Assembly (NCBI GenBank): GCA_002731395.1
Contig: PCBQ01000079.1
Location: 1 to 29,595 of the forward strand
Direction of reading: 5' to 3'
Length of the DNA: 29,595 nucleotides
Source: Methanobacteriota archaeon
Lineage (GTDB): Archaea > Thermoplasmatota > Poseidoniia > Poseidoniales > Poseidoniaceae
Shown: positions 1 through 11,809 of the stretch, piece by piece
How the letters are laid out: every line of letters starts with the position of its first letter
How positions within the stretch are numbered: position 1 is the stretch's first letter
Notes under the pieces: model-generated
Told to the model about the DNA's origin: nothing
The model's database searches: none
The model's input: only the letters and a program-made list of their open reading frames with translations
Made by a program: the position numbers and the translations under genes

Positions 1-1206
1 GGTCTTGAGCACCTCATACCCCGTACGATCGAGGCGCTTCGCGTCGAATTCAAACTCAAGGGATGAGGGTGAAAGCACGGTCACGTCAAAGTCACGGGCC
101 CGGAAATCACGCAGTGCGTTGATGACGGTCGGATCGTCCTCGAGGTTGCTGAGGACGATGATGGGGCTCCCTTTGTTGATGTGCGGCAGGATGCGGTTCA
201 CAACGACTTGGAGGGGCGTGTTTCCTTTTGCCACCGCGCCGGCCAACTTGGTCAAGATCACGTAGAGTTGCTTCTTGCCCGTGTCACGGTCGACGCTGAC
301 CACTTCGTCACCGTAGACGATGACACCGACAGAGTCACGGCGGCCGAGGAAGTACTTCGCCAGCGAGGCCGCGGCGCGCGTGGAATACACCAACGCATTG
401 CGGCTGACAGGGCCGGTTTCGGCGACAGAGCGAGAGTCGACGAGGATGATCACGTCGGACACTGCGTCACGCTCGCGCTCGTTCACCATCAGTTTGCCAG
501 AGCGGGCGTACGCCGACCAGTTGATCGCACGGAACGAGTCGCCTTCGAAATACTCGCGCAGCGAGTAAAACTCCGAACCGGGACCGGGCTGTCGGATGTT
601 GACTGCACCGGTGAAAATCTTCGGCACGCGGGACTTGACGAACGTTTCCTTGAGGTCTTCCATCTTGGGGAAGACGAGGAAGTCGTTGTAGACGTGGAGC
701 TCCTTCTCACGGTGGAACAAACCGAAGGCGTCCTGCATGCGGACCGCGACCGGTCCAAGGCTGTAGAAGCCTCGAAGGGGGCATTCAACGGTGTACTCGA
801 TGAAGGTCTCACGGCGGGGACCAAGTTCCATCAGGATGTAGTTCGAACCGGACTTGATGCGCATGACCTCAGGCACGCGATCGCGCACCTCCAAAATCTT
901 CGCCAAACCTGAGTGGTTCTGCATTCTGAGCGTTACGCTCAGCTCACCGTCTTCGAACAGGCGTGCGCTGGACATCTTTCGCATCGCAGAGACGTTGCCG
1001 AGGGCCATGCCTTCCTCTCCAGTGAACTCTTCTGACCGACGTCCGGAGGAGGCGACGTCGGCGTGTCCACCAAAGAGGGCAGCCCAGGTCAAAATCACGA
1101 AGATGACCACGGCGATGGTGACCAGCTGCGAATTCCGCAGCGTGAGGCCGAGCAAGTACATCGCGACAGCCAGGCTGCCGAGCATTGCTGATTTACGGCT
1201 CCACAT
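1..1206 (-). CDS. DUF58 domain protein (3' end beyond window)
   Basis: The visible 402 codons begin at the ATG at 1206 and run in frame off the window edge, so the C-terminus is missing. Two hydrophobic segments (about residues 8-22 and 28-46) anchor the protein. The DUF58 signature follows at about residues 210-247 (GSEFYSLREYFEGDSFRAIN, then W and a KLMVNERE stretch). A vWA-like beta strand with a DSRS MIDAS-like motif lies near residues 257-260. DUF58 proteins usually sit beside MoxR ATPases and are thought to be their substrate or adaptor partners; this gene starts 37 bases after the MoxR stop on the same strand. The biological target is not known. A run of five G at 776-781 could be misread as a frameshift, but the frame is open throughout. 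The family call is secure; the role is inferred from context. Confidence 0.9.
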   Translation of the reverse strand, partial: MWSRKSAMLGSLAVAMYLLGLTLRNSQLVTIAVVIFVILTWAALFGGHADVASSGRRSEEFTGEEGMALGNVSAMRKMSSARLFEDGELSVTLRMQNHSGLAKILEVRDRVPEVMRIKSGSNYILMELGPRRETFIEYTVECPLRGFYSLGPVAVRMQDAFGLFHREKELHVYNDFLVFPKMEDLKETFVKSRVPKIFTGAVNIRQPGPGSEFYSLREYFEGDSFRAINWSAYARSGKLMVNERERDAVSDVIILVDSRSVAETGPVSRNALVYSTRAAASLAKYFLGRRDSVGVIVYGDEVVSVDRDTGKKQLYVILTKLAGAVAKGNTPLQVVVNRILPHINKGSPIIVLSNLEDDPTVINALRDFRARDFDVTVLSPSSLEFEFDAKRLDRTGYEVLKT

Positions 1207-1243
1207 GGTGGCCAACTCTCCGTTTCAGATGTCGTGACGGACC

Positions 1244-2374
<1,131 letters not shown>

Positions 2375-2382
2375 GGTTTGTT

Positions 2383-2388
2383 CCTCCT
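2383..2388 (-). promoter_or_regulatory. Shine-Dalgarno site of the MoxR gene
   Basis: The minus strand reads AGGAGG here, 8 bases before the MoxR ATG. It confirms that translation begins ahead of the Pro/Ala tract, so the tract is part of the protein. Confidence 0.8.
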
Positions 2389-2391
2389 AGG

Positions 2392-3978
2392 TTATTTTCC
2401 CCAACGACGGATGTGCGGGATCAACTCCCTCAGTTCATCGTTGGAATAGTCGCGGTTGGAGCTGACCAGCTCAACCAGGCGCGGCTCGCGCACCATTTGC
2501 ATGATTTCCGCAGGCGACTTGCGTGCGAAGTCGTCGCGGGTCAGGTCGTGGAGTTGCCGGACCTTTGACAGGAATGCTTCCCTCGTACGGCGTTGATACT
2601 GGGTGGGGTCCAACTTGGTTGGACGCTCCCTGAATCGAGTAAGATCAAACACGTGCCGCCAGTTTTCCTTTTCTGGTACCACCATGATGGCGATGGCCAA
2701 GAGGGCGAAGAGGTTCATGCCGATGAGCCACTTCAGCAGTCCATCGCTGGTCAGGAGGACCACAGCGCCAACGGCTTCTGTGAAGGGCATCGTCAGGGCT
2801 CCAGCGACGTGACGGCTTTCGTCAAAGACGACGTTGAAATTGGAGAGGGTGCGTTGCACCGTGGACGACATTTCTTCGTTGTCGTGTTCCATCATGGAGC
2901 CCACGAGAGCGGTGAAGTAGCGCTGGTTTCCGTCCCATGCGTTGTCGCCTTGATCGATGCCTTGGCTGTCTGTGGTCCAACACGTGGCTGCGTTGCGCTC
3001 TTCGTACTGCGGGCTGTCGCACTGCAATTTGCCGGTTGTGTCGGCTTTTTCCCACGTCCACATGTGGTTCGCAAAGACAGAGTGGTCGGCGACAAAGACG
3101 ATGCTTCCAGTCACGTCAATTTGCCCCTGGCCGCCTCCAATGGTGGTGTCAAGGACGCCTTCAACGGGGTAATCCATCCGCACGATAAGGCCCGTTTTGC
3201 CCTCGCCCAGCACCGGATTTGCGATGTTGTCAGGATTGTAGTCGGCGCGAGCGATGAACGCTGGGGTTGAGGCCGCAGCAAGGACGCTAACCGTACGCTG
3301 CGACTCCTCTTGGTCCTCGAGAACTTGGATGGCCGTGGGGCGGTGGAAGAGGACAGGTAGCCGACAGTTGTCCAAATCAACGGGGACGCTGATCTGTACG
3401 TCGGTGCACGCTTGGCGGGCTTCGTCTTGCATCTCGGTGACGTTGCGCGTCAAGCTGGAAGCAGCCCAGACCCTTCGGGCGTCCGGAGCAAGTGGGTTGC
3501 CGTCGTTGCCTTGCATCTCGTAGTAGCGGTAAGGGTCAACCACAGGGTCGCCGAAGAACTTGACACCGAAAAGATCGGCCACCGGCTGAGCATTTGACGA
3601 GTTGGATGCGAGGATGACCTTGCCGCCCTTCTTGGTGACAAAGTCGTGGAGCGCGGAGGCTTCGGCCGCGTCGAAGGGCTTCTCGGGCGCTGCGATGATC
3701 AACATGGTGCGGTGCGGTTCCTTCCAATCGTTCACCAGCATGGGCGTTGACATGGTGTTGGCGATGGTGTATCCCATGCCGCCTTCGCCGAACGTGGCTC
3801 GGGCATCGGTGATTTGCTGGTAGCTGAGCGCCGAGTCAACCTCTTCGTACGGTGAAAAGACAACATCTTTTCCTGCGCTGACCAGAGCAATAACTGTCCC
3901 AGCCATCAGGACGGTAACGATGAGGGCTACAAGCAGCCACGACTCGAGACCGAGTCTTTTGCTGCCCTCCTCAGCCAT
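2392..3978 (-). CDS. DUF4350 domain membrane protein
   Basis: A 528-residue protein with an N-terminal membrane helix (about residues 14-32), a large presumably extracytoplasmic domain, a second helix near residue 415-435 (a WLIGMNLFALLAIAIMVV stretch) and a cytoplasmic C-terminal tail of about 90 residues rich in Arg and Glu. The segment around residues 90-135 (LHDFVTKKGGKVILASNSS) is the glutamine-amidotransferase-like core typical of DUF4350. The gene precedes moxR by 17 bases on the same strand, and the DUF4350/MoxR/DUF58 set suggests a membrane complex in which this is the integral component. A GAGGCGA stretch lies just before the ATG. No enzymatic activity can be claimed. The DUF4350 call is good from domain layout and neighbours. 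Confidence 0.8.
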   Translation of the reverse strand: MAEEGSKRLGLESWLLVALIVTVLMAGTVIALVSAGKDVVFSPYEEVDSALSYQQITDARATFGEGGMGYTIANTMSTPMLVNDWKEPHRTMLIIAAPEKPFDAAEASALHDFVTKKGGKVILASNSSNAQPVADLFGVKFFGDPVVDPYRYYEMQGNDGNPLAPDARRVWAASSLTRNVTEMQDEARQACTDVQISVPVDLDNCRLPVLFHRPTAIQVLEDQEESQRTVSVLAAASTPAFIARADYNPDNIANPVLGEGKTGLIVRMDYPVEGVLDTTIGGGQGQIDVTGSIVFVADHSVFANHMWTWEKADTTGKLQCDSPQYEERNAATCWTTDSQGIDQGDNAWDGNQRYFTALVGSMMEHDNEEMSSTVQRTLSNFNVVFDESRHVAGALTMPFTEAVGAVVLLTSDGLLKWLIGMNLFALLAIAIMVVPEKENWRHVFDLTRFRERPTKLDPTQYQRRTREAFLSKVRQLHDLTRDDFARKSPAEIMQMVREPRLVELVSSNRDYSNDELRELIPHIRRWGK

Positions 3979-4083
3979 GGTGTCGCCTCATTGAGCCACA
4001 GTTGCCTGTAGCACCATCTCTGCGATATTCACGGCCCACATAATGATTCTCCCACGGTGCTCTTGACACAATAGAGCGACGTG

Positions 4084-4100
4084 CATCGTTCAGGACGATG
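4084..4100. repeat. Short perfect inverted repeat
   Basis: CATCGT and ACGATG flank a 5-base loop, followed by TTTT on the plus strand. It lies in the 149-base gap between the secreted-protein gene and the DUF4350 gene, about 28 bases past the former's stop. No plus-strand gene ends here, so a terminator role is doubtful; it might be a 3' end hairpin or an operator. Confidence 0.35.
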
Positions 4101-4127
4101 TTTTCTGCGAGCGCGGTGCCCGGGTGT

Positions 4128-5078
4128 TCAAGCCTCATCAGAAGGGATTGGACGTCGCAAAACTGCGAGCAACAGCGCCACGAAAAGGACTGATGTTGGA
4201 AGTGGCAAAGCGCCGGCTTCCTCTTGCGTGGTGGAATCGCTCGTCCCGACATCGTTGACGTCACCGATTACCTCATCCGGATCCGCAGCATTGACGTCGA
4301 CCTCAATGGTGGTGCTTCGGCTGGCGCCATCGCCTTCGGACGTCACGATGAAACGAATTTCACAGGTTCTTCCGGGGTGGCTGCTGGAGGCCTCAAGACG
4401 GACCGTTACTTCGGTGGGCCCTTGCCCACCAACTCCGGTGGGCTCCACCACGGTTCCCGAAACAGCGTCAAGACCGAGAACGCTCAATTGTGGACAGGAG
4501 CGAACTTCAGCCTCGGCTTCGGTCACAGCATCCCGCGTGTTGCCCATGTTGTTGATTTCAAGCGTCATCTCAATCCACGTGCCTGCATCGAAGGGATTCG
4601 GCGCTTGGGGCACGTTTGGCTCCAGCCTGTGAACGCGAGGGAGCTCGAGGTCAGCATCGATGTCCTGGGTGGAACCGGAGTTGGTCTGCGAGGCTTCCGT
4701 CGCAATGACGGTCAAGACAAACGCAGAGGCTGGTGCATAAGCTCGAACGTCATCGGCCGTCGTCCCAGTAAAGGTGATCTCAACGGTCACGTTTCCATTT
4801 GCTCCAACGCTCACCGGTGAATCTATCTCCGCTTCGACGGGAACATCGCTTGGAAGCTCGAGCTCCATTTCGACTTCCAAATCGAATGGACGGTTGTTGG
4901 CAATCCATACCTCCAGTGTGTGGCTGATGCTCCAGCGGTTTCCATCGAGGTTGAGGATGACGCCGTCTTCGACGTCGCTCTCCCATCCGAGTTCCCATGA
5001 TGGAGCGTCGACTTGTGCACCGACCGGCAGGATTGGAGCCATGAGCAATACGACAAACATGCAGAACGTGACTCGCAT
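4128..5078 (-). CDS. Secreted, C-terminally anchored protein of unknown function
   Basis: A 316-residue protein I do not recognise by family. It begins with a clear signal peptide (MRVTFCMFVVLLMAPILPVG, probable cleavage after VGA). The middle is beta-rich and acidic, with two stretches (about residues 45-125 and 150-265) that resemble the Ig-like/CARDB-type beta-sandwich repeats of archaeal surface proteins (alternating VEVEMELELP-like strands, and a NNMGNTRD turn). Residues about 290-309 form ALPLPTSV, a hydrophobic helix and RR, the layout of a tail anchor or of a sortase-type sorting signal. The start was set at 5078 because an AGGAGG site precedes it by 7 bases and the signal peptide begins there; the frame stays open further upstream. 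It follows the Mo hydroxylase FAD gene after 2 bases and so is probably co-translated with it. Confidence 0.75.
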   Translation of the reverse strand: MRVTFCMFVVLLMAPILPVGAQVDAPSWELGWESDVEDGVILNLDGNRWSISHTLEVWIANNRPFDLEVEMELELPSDVPVEAEIDSPVSVGANGNVTVEITFTGTTADDVRAYAPASAFVLTVIATEASQTNSGSTQDIDADLELPRVHRLEPNVPQAPNPFDAGTWIEMTLEINNMGNTRDAVTEAEAEVRSCPQLSVLGLDAVSGTVVEPTGVGGQGPTEVTVRLEASSSHPGRTCEIRFIVTSEGDGASRSTTIEVDVNAADPDEVIGDVNDVGTSDSTTQEEAGALPLPTSVLFVALLLAVLRRPIPSDEA

Positions 5079-5080
5079 CG

Positions 5081-6054
<974 letters not shown>

Positions 6055-6055
<1 letters not shown>

Positions 6056-8859
6056 CAGACGTCACCTCCCATCTGGCGCTGCTCTTGCTTGAGCCAAGCA
6101 CGGCCTGCATAGCCCATTTCGGCCATGGATTCTGGGTCGGGGTCGTCGATGGCCGCCCAACCCTCCAATTGTTCGTCAATCGGACGGGTCGGATCGAAGC
6201 CGAACAACACGCCGTTCACGTACGGCGAAGTGTCCTCCGTGCGCTGGCGGGCGCGATCGCGTGAATGATGCTCTTCAGCACGAGCCGCCAATTTCTCTTG
6301 GAGTGGCCCGTGCGTCAGGCGAGGCGACTCAAGCTCGAGTGGATCTTCGACGCCTTCCTTCTTTATCCGCTTCTGGATGTCAGCCCACACCACGTCGGGG
6401 GTCAAGGGAAGCGATGAGGGGCGTACGCCGACGGCGTCATACACCGCGTTGCAGACCGCCGGCAAAATCGGAAGCAAGGGGCCTTCACCGGCTTCTTTGG
6501 CGCCAAATGGCCCCTCTGGGTCGGAGGATTCGACGATGATGGGCGTCACGTGGGGCATCTCGTGAACCGACGGAATTTGGTACTGAAGCAGGTTTGCGTT
6601 TTGCAAGTGCCCGGTGCGGCCGTAGACCATTTGCTCAGAGAGCACTTGTCCGAGGCCCATGTGACAGGAACCAATGATTTGGCCTTCGACGGCGAGGGGG
6701 TTGAGCGCTTTGCCACAGTCGTGCGCTGCCCAGACACGGGTGCACTTCACCAGGCCGGTTTCAACGTCAACATCCACCTCAGCGACGTAGGCAGAGAAGG
6801 AGTAGGCGGGTGCAAGACCGGCGGCTGCACCTTTGTGCACGCCACCCATCGGTGGCGAACGGTAGGCGCCCCGCGCGATGAGCGCACCCTTGTCCTCCTG
6901 CGCCTTGTGGAGCGCCTGAAGGTAAGACACGCCGATGGAGGGGTCGTGCTTGTAGACGATACGTCGGTCGACCATAACCAAGGTGGTGGGGTGGTATCCG
7001 AGCATGTCCCATGCAGCATTGAGCAACTCGTCTCGAATCTCCATGGCCGCGCGAATGGCTGCGTTGCAGTTCATGAAGGTCACTCGGCTGGAGTATGAAC
7101 CAAGGTCCACTGGGCTGGTGTCGCTCTCATGGCTGCGGACATGGATCATGTCAAGCGGCAAAGCGAGCACTTCTGAGACCACTTGGGCAACGGCCGTGGT
7201 CGAGCCTTGGCCGATATCGGCCGCACCGGTGTGGACCGTGACGCCGCCGTCCATGTCCACCTGAATGTGGACGGTGGCATGGGGGAAACGGTTGGGGTCC
7301 CAGTGAATCGGGAGTCCAGAACCGGAGATGAAGAAGCCACAACCAATCCCAATGCCCTTGCCAAGGGGCATCTTCCGGAACTTTTCGTCCCAGCCGCTTC
7401 CCTCTTTGACGCGACGCAACGCCTCGCGCATTCCGTTGCTGGTGATCCGGAATCCGGAGATGGTACGGCTGTGCGGCGGCAGAAGGTTGGCCAGCCGCAG
7501 GTCAATGGGGTCCACGGCCAACTGTTCGGCAATGTCGTCCAATCCAACTTCAACGGCACACCGCGTGTTGACCGCCCCGTGGCCGCGCATGGCGCCGCTG
7601 GCAGGCTTGTTGGTCCAGACGCGAGCGCCGGTGTAGTGGAAGGATCCCAACTCGTAAGGCGCTGTGGCCAGCACGCCGTTGTAGTACGAGGTGACGTGAC
7701 CGAAGGAAGCGAAGGCTCCACCGTCGATCAAGGCGTCGACGTCCAAACCGGCCACTCGGCCGTCTTCGTCTGCGTCGAGTTTGACCTCGATGTAGGAGGG
7801 GTGACGTCCGCGGTTGATCCAGTACACCTCTTCGCGGTCGAAGGTGATGCGAACCGGGCGACCGCATTTGCGCGCCAGGATGGCCGCGCACATCTCGTGG
7901 GGGAACGGATCGGACTTCCCCCCAAAACCGCCTCCTACAAAGGTGCGAACGACGTTAATTTGGTGCATGGGGACGTTCAACACCGTCGCCAAAGCACGAT
8001 GGGTGTAGTGAGGCACCTGCTGGGGTGTGTAGAGTTGCAATCGGCCGTTGGCGTCCCAATGCGCGACGACGGCGTGGGGTTCTGTGAAACCGTGATGCAC
8101 GCCTTCGAAGCGCCAAGCACGGCGAGACGTGGCTGCAGCATGCTCGATCTTCGAGCGATCACCAAAGGCTTGGTGGACGCGCTTTTGCACGTTGGTGCGC
8201 CCGACGTGGTACTTCCCGCGCCAATGAATGGGTTCGTCGACGTCCTCAAGTCCTTTCCGAGGGTCAAACTCCGGTTCCAGTTCCTCATAATCCACCACGA
8301 TGGCACCGAGGGCTTCCATGGCCGTTGCTTCGTCCACGGCAGCGACGCAAGCGACGAGGTCCCCCACATGCCGCACCTTCTCGACCGCCATGGCGTGTTC
8401 ATCTTTGGTCACCGGAAGCACGCCGAAGGTCTTGGGCGCATCGCTCCCCGTGGCGATCGCCAAGACCCCGGGCATGGCCTCTGCCGCTGATGTATCGATC
8501 GAACGAATGCGGGCGTAATGGTGTGGAGAACGCAGGATGCGTCCGATGACCTCGTTGGGAAGGCGAACATCGTCACCGTACCATGCTTGTCCGGTCACCT
8601 TGGCGTTGGCGTCCACCAAGGCCGTGGAGCGGCCCACCGTGGTGCCCGTGCGCAAACGATCGTGAACGTGATGCCCGGCAGGTTGGGGTTCATTCCCTCC
8701 GACCGATTCAGGGATGCCGTCGAGATCACGAGGGCTGCTGACTGGGCGAGAACCGCCCGCGCCGGGCGGTGTGAAGCGGAGTTTCCCGGCGACCCGCTTC
8801 CCGTCCTTACGGATCCCTCCCCCGGCACCTCCTGGTTGCTGACGGTACCCTCCAGACAC
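6055..8859 (-). CDS. Molybdopterin-binding subunit of a xanthine dehydrogenase-family hydroxylase
   Basis: The catalytic large subunit, about 934 residues. The Mo-pterin motifs are present: FVGGGFGGK, the GAMRGHGAVNTR region, HTGAADIGQGS, and the GAKEAGEGP segment carrying the conserved catalytic glutamate, which here most resembles HcrA-type proteins. The AYRCSFR motif of aerobic CO dehydrogenase is absent, so this is not CoxL. About 70 poorly conserved residues precede the usual start (TTVGRSTALVDANAKVTG), and about 90 follow the core. I set the start at the GTG at 8859 because GAGGTGA stands 6 bases upstream, overlapping the end of the small-subunit gene; a TTG at 8865 is possible. It lies between the 2Fe-2S gene and the FAD gene with no gaps. 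The enzyme hydroxylates or reduces an unidentified substrate. Confidence 0.92.
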
Positions 8860-8865
8860 GGACAA

Positions 8866-9498
8866 TCACCTCGCATGCCCTGGCGGCAATTGTGGCTCTT
8901 CTGGACCAGAGGGGTGCGGGTCTGCATGCGGATTGGTGGGTGGCACGGGGGCCTCTCCCTCGCCTCGCAGCAGGGCCGCAGCGGCCATGATGGATTCCAC
9001 GATGGGTTGGTAACCCGTACAACGGCAAAGGTTGCCTTCAATCGCTTCGTTGACCTCAGCTTCGGTTGGGCTTGAGGTCTGATAGAGGAGTGCCTGTGCT
9101 GAAATCAGGAATCCTGGGGTGCAGAACCCGCACTGTGAGCCGCCATGCATGGCAAAGCATGTCTGGATTGGCGCAAGGTGGTGGCCTTCAGCAAGGCCTT
9201 CGACCGTGGTGATGGCGCAGCCTTCAACGTCGCCGGCCAAGGTCATGCAGGACAAACGGGGTTGGCCGTCAACGAGCACCGCACAGCATCCACAGGTGCC
9301 CAGATCGCACCCTCGCTTGACCCCCAGTTGGCCGACGTTGTCACGGAGAACATCGAGCAGGACGGCGTTGCTCGGCGCCAACACCTCAACAGAGCGGTGG
9401 TTCACCTTCGCCTGCCAAATGGTCTTCGGTGCTTGAGGCAGCATCGGGACACGTGCTTCGCCGACCATCCTCGCACCACACTGTGGTCGTGCCTCCAC
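8866..9498 (-). CDS. 2Fe-2S subunit of the molybdenum hydroxylase
   Basis: The small subunit (about 200-210 residues) with two 2Fe-2S clusters. The plant-ferredoxin-type cluster is in CDLGTCGCCAVLVDG with a later Cys in LSC, and the second cluster is in QCGFCTPG plus NLCRCTGYQP; the Gln before CGFC normally contacts the molybdenum cofactor. It relays electrons from the Mo site to the FAD subunit. A Pro-rich tail of about 30 residues follows the helical domain. The start is uncertain: GTG at 9498 is given, while ATG at 9468 or 9444 would fit the family length better. It is the first gene of the hydroxylase operon. The 156 bases upstream hold no gene and presumably contain the promoter; an AAAAGTGG stretch near 9525 is the only AT-rich candidate. 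Confidence 0.92.
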   Translation of the reverse strand: MEARPQCGARMVGEARVPMLPQAPKTIWQAKVNHRSVEVLAPSNAVLLDVLRDNVGQLGVKRGCDLGTCGCCAVLVDGQPRLSCMTLAGDVEGCAITTVEGLAEGHHLAPIQTCFAMHGGSQCGFCTPGFLISAQALLYQTSSPTEAEVNEAIEGNLCRCTGYQPIVESIMAAAALLRGEGEAPVPPTNPHADPHPSGPEEPQLPPGHAR

Positions 9499-9654
9499 CC
9501 TTTGAGGATTGGCCTGTAGAGTTCCACTTTTGGCTCACAGCGACGAGATTTCGCAAACGGTTTCTTGCAATCCTGCGGTGCAGCGAGGCTCAAGTCCATG
9601 ATGAACGCGGATGGAGAGGATCCGCCCGCACGTCCCGATGCGTGGTAGGTCGAG

Positions 9655-11640
9655 TCAACTTTCGTCGATGGCGGCTTCAACCACAGCTGTAACGTCCTCA
9701 TCGTCGTTCGTCCAAAACGGTTCAGCGCCCTCAGCGCCGTCGTTACCTCGTGAGAGCACCAGCATCGCACCCAAGACAAGACCGATCAAAACGACAACCA
9801 CCGCAGAAACCACACCCGCTGAAATGCCGCCGCCAGAGGCCGCTGTTTCAACGTTGTTTGCGTTTGCCGTGTCCATCAGCATCACGTTCACGGCGATGTT
9901 GGATGTGGAAGAGTGCCCCCCGCTGTCGTTGGCCGCCAGGCCACGAATGGAGAGGGTATGGTTTCCGTCGGTGGTGATGCCCGGCAGGGATTGCAATTGC
10001 GTGACGATGGTCACCAGGTCCAAACTCACTGCAGCATTGCCTGCCCTGTAGGTCTGGAGTGTGGACCAATCGTCGCGAAGGTGGTTGCTGCGCCACTGGA
10101 CGGTATCAACCTCGCCAGCCACAGAAATGGACAGGGCGTCACCAGGCTCCAGGTGAATGCGGTTGTCATCACCAATGGGCGTGTTGAGCACCACAGCGAT
10201 GCTGTCGTCCAACTGGTAATCGCGCTGGGCGGCTTCCATAACCGCAGCCAAGGCTTCGACATGGCCGTGTCCGTAGACGTTGTTTTGCCTGTTCTTCGGA
10301 ATCAAATCTTCTGGACATGGTTGGTTGGCACCCATGTAGTGACATTCTCTGTAGGTCGCGGTTTCTTGGAGGATGTTCCGCACGTCAAAGGGCGAAAGGT
10401 CCGGATTGGCTTGGAGCATCAGGGCGACGGTCCCCGCTACCCCCGGTGTGGCCATGCTGGTGCCGCTGAACGCCACGTAGCCGTCACCGGAATTGTGCTG
10501 CGCAGACATGACATCAGATCCGACAAAGGCGACGTTTGGCTTGACCCTTCCTTCTTCTGTGGGCCCTTCGCTGCTGTATTCAGCAATGGCGGTGTCCTTG
10601 TTGAGGGCGCCAACCGTGATCACGTCTTCAGCACCTCCGGGCGTTCCGATGGTGGCTGGAGCGGCAGAATTCCCGGCGGCGATGAGCATGCTGATGCCTG
10701 CACGGACCATCTCGTTGGCATAGCGGTTCACGCTGTCTTCCTCAGACGACGTCCACTCGATCGGGCCCGGTCCACCGAGGCTCATGGACGCCGCCCGAAT
10801 GTTGTACTCGTACCGGTGATCGACCGTCCATTGCATGCCGGCCATCACCGTGGCAAAGCTTCCCGAACCACCTGCATCAAGCACCTTGACGCCCACAAGG
10901 AAGGCTTGTGGAGCCATGCCTGGGTGTTCGTAGGTGGGGGCACCCGTTCCCGCAACGGTACCGGCACAGTGCGTGCCATGACCTTGGTCGTCATAGGCTC
11001 GAATCTCGGTACCGTTGGTTTTGTCGGGGTTGTTGACGGGGTCGTAGAAGGCGATGACTTTGGGGTCCTCGGTGCTGTTGTCGTCGTCCAAATCGTCGAG
11101 ACCGACGTGGAAACTGTCGATGCCTGTGTCGATCACGGCCACGGTCACACCTGAGCCGTCATAACCGGTGGCCTGCTGAGCCAAATCGACTTCGTGGATG
11201 ACGGCTGCATCGCCGTTTTGGACCTGCATGATGCCGTCCAATTCCAGCATCACCACACCCGGTAGCGAGGTGGTTTCGAGGATCATCGTATGAGGGACAC
11301 GACCCGCGACAGCGTCGATAAGCGGCAGATCCCACTGATGCACGTAACCGACCTCGCGCTCAAGCATCGCCACGTCGGCGGGCGTGGGCGTGTGGTCAAA
11401 ATCGATGATGAGCGGCAACGTCTTGTCCCCGTCGAGGAAGAGCGGGTGGTCGTGGTAACGCTCAACCATGTCGCCGATGCCGTTGCCGTCACGGTCCACG
11501 GTGGTGTCAACCCACCAGCCCTCTTCCTCGGGCTCCGAATCGACGGTCGGCACACTCACCGAGGCCATCGCCAACGGAAACACGAGGAGCCCGAGGACGG
11601 TCAGGACGATGAGGCGCTGCGTGGTCGCCTTGCTGGTCAT
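9655..11640 (-). CDS. Secreted subtilisin-like serine protease (S8), membrane-anchored
   Basis: A 661-residue S8 peptidase. In order: signal peptide (about residues 8-27), an acidic stretch with a DRDGNGIGD calcium-loop-like motif (49-57), an I9-type propeptide (about 74-142), the catalytic domain with Asp171 (AVIDTGID), His221 (GHGTHCAG), oxyanion Asn324 (AAGNS) and Ser395 (FSGTSMATPG), a beta domain, and a C-terminal membrane helix near residue 605-630 followed by an acidic tail. The complete triad predicts an active extracellular endopeptidase tethered to the cell. The start at 11640 gives the signal peptide; the frame is open further upstream, but a TATA-like CTTGAA 27 bases before this ATG supports a leaderless start. 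It is divergent from the oligoribonuclease gene. Confidence 0.95.
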   Translation of the reverse strand: MTSKATTQRLIVLTVLGLLVFPLAMASVSVPTVDSEPEEEGWWVDTTVDRDGNGIGDMVERYHDHPLFLDGDKTLPLIIDFDHTPTPADVAMLEREVGYVHQWDLPLIDAVAGRVPHTMILETTSLPGVVMLELDGIMQVQNGDAAVIHEVDLAQQATGYDGSGVTVAVIDTGIDSFHVGLDDLDDDNSTEDPKVIAFYDPVNNPDKTNGTEIRAYDDQGHGTHCAGTVAGTGAPTYEHPGMAPQAFLVGVKVLDAGGSGSFATVMAGMQWTVDHRYEYNIRAASMSLGGPGPIEWTSSEEDSVNRYANEMVRAGISMLIAAGNSAAPATIGTPGGAEDVITVGALNKDTAIAEYSSEGPTEEGRVKPNVAFVGSDVMSAQHNSGDGYVAFSGTSMATPGVAGTVALMLQANPDLSPFDVRNILQETATYRECHYMGANQPCPEDLIPKNRQNNVYGHGHVEALAAVMEAAQRDYQLDDSIAVVLNTPIGDDNRIHLEPGDALSISVAGEVDTVQWRSNHLRDDWSTLQTYRAGNAAVSLDLVTIVTQLQSLPGITTDGNHTLSIRGLAANDSGGHSSTSNIAVNVMLMDTANANNVETAASGGGISAGVVSAVVVVLIGLVLGAMLVLSRGNDGAEGAEPFWTNDDEDVTAVVEAAIDES

Positions 11641-11664
11641 GTGATTCCGTGAAGTCGGGCCTGT

Positions 11665-11670
11665 TTCAAG
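11665..11670 (-). promoter_or_regulatory. Candidate TATA-like box, protease gene
   Basis: The minus strand reads GCTTGAAACAG, with CTTGAA centred 27.5 bases before the ATG. No Shine-Dalgarno site is present, as expected for a leaderless archaeal transcript. Confidence 0.5.
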
Positions 11671-11777
11671 CCATCGCATCCACGCATGAGGCCACCAACC
11701 ACGCGCCGCGGGAAGACGGTGTGTTTTCCATTGATTACCATAACATGCTCGAACAGAACCCAGATGCGCCCAGCACC

Positions 11778-11786
11778 CTATTGATA
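11778..11786 (+). promoter_or_regulatory. Candidate TATA-like box, oligoribonuclease gene
   Basis: CTATTGATA is centred about 28 bases before the ATG at 11810 in the 169-base divergent intergenic region. There is no Shine-Dalgarno site before this ATG. Confidence 0.5.
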
Positions 11787-11809
11787 CGTGTGACGGAACA
11801 GTCGATGTC

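Noticed and set aside
776..785. Possible frameshift in the DUF58 gene at the run of G
   Set aside because: A careful base count shows the run has five G and the DUF58 frame is continuous through it to the window edge.
4084..4104. Hairpin plus TTTT as a terminator
   Set aside because: The T run is on the plus strand, where no gene ends; on the strand of the neighbouring genes there is no T run after the hairpin.
7183..8490. A 435-codon plus-strand open frame opposite the Mo-pterin subunit
   Set aside because: Shadow of a strongly conserved gene; composition is rich in Val, Asp, Gly and His with no family signature.
9913..11154. A 413-codon plus-strand open frame opposite the protease
   Set aside because: The minus-strand protease has an intact catalytic triad, so the antisense frame is a by-product.
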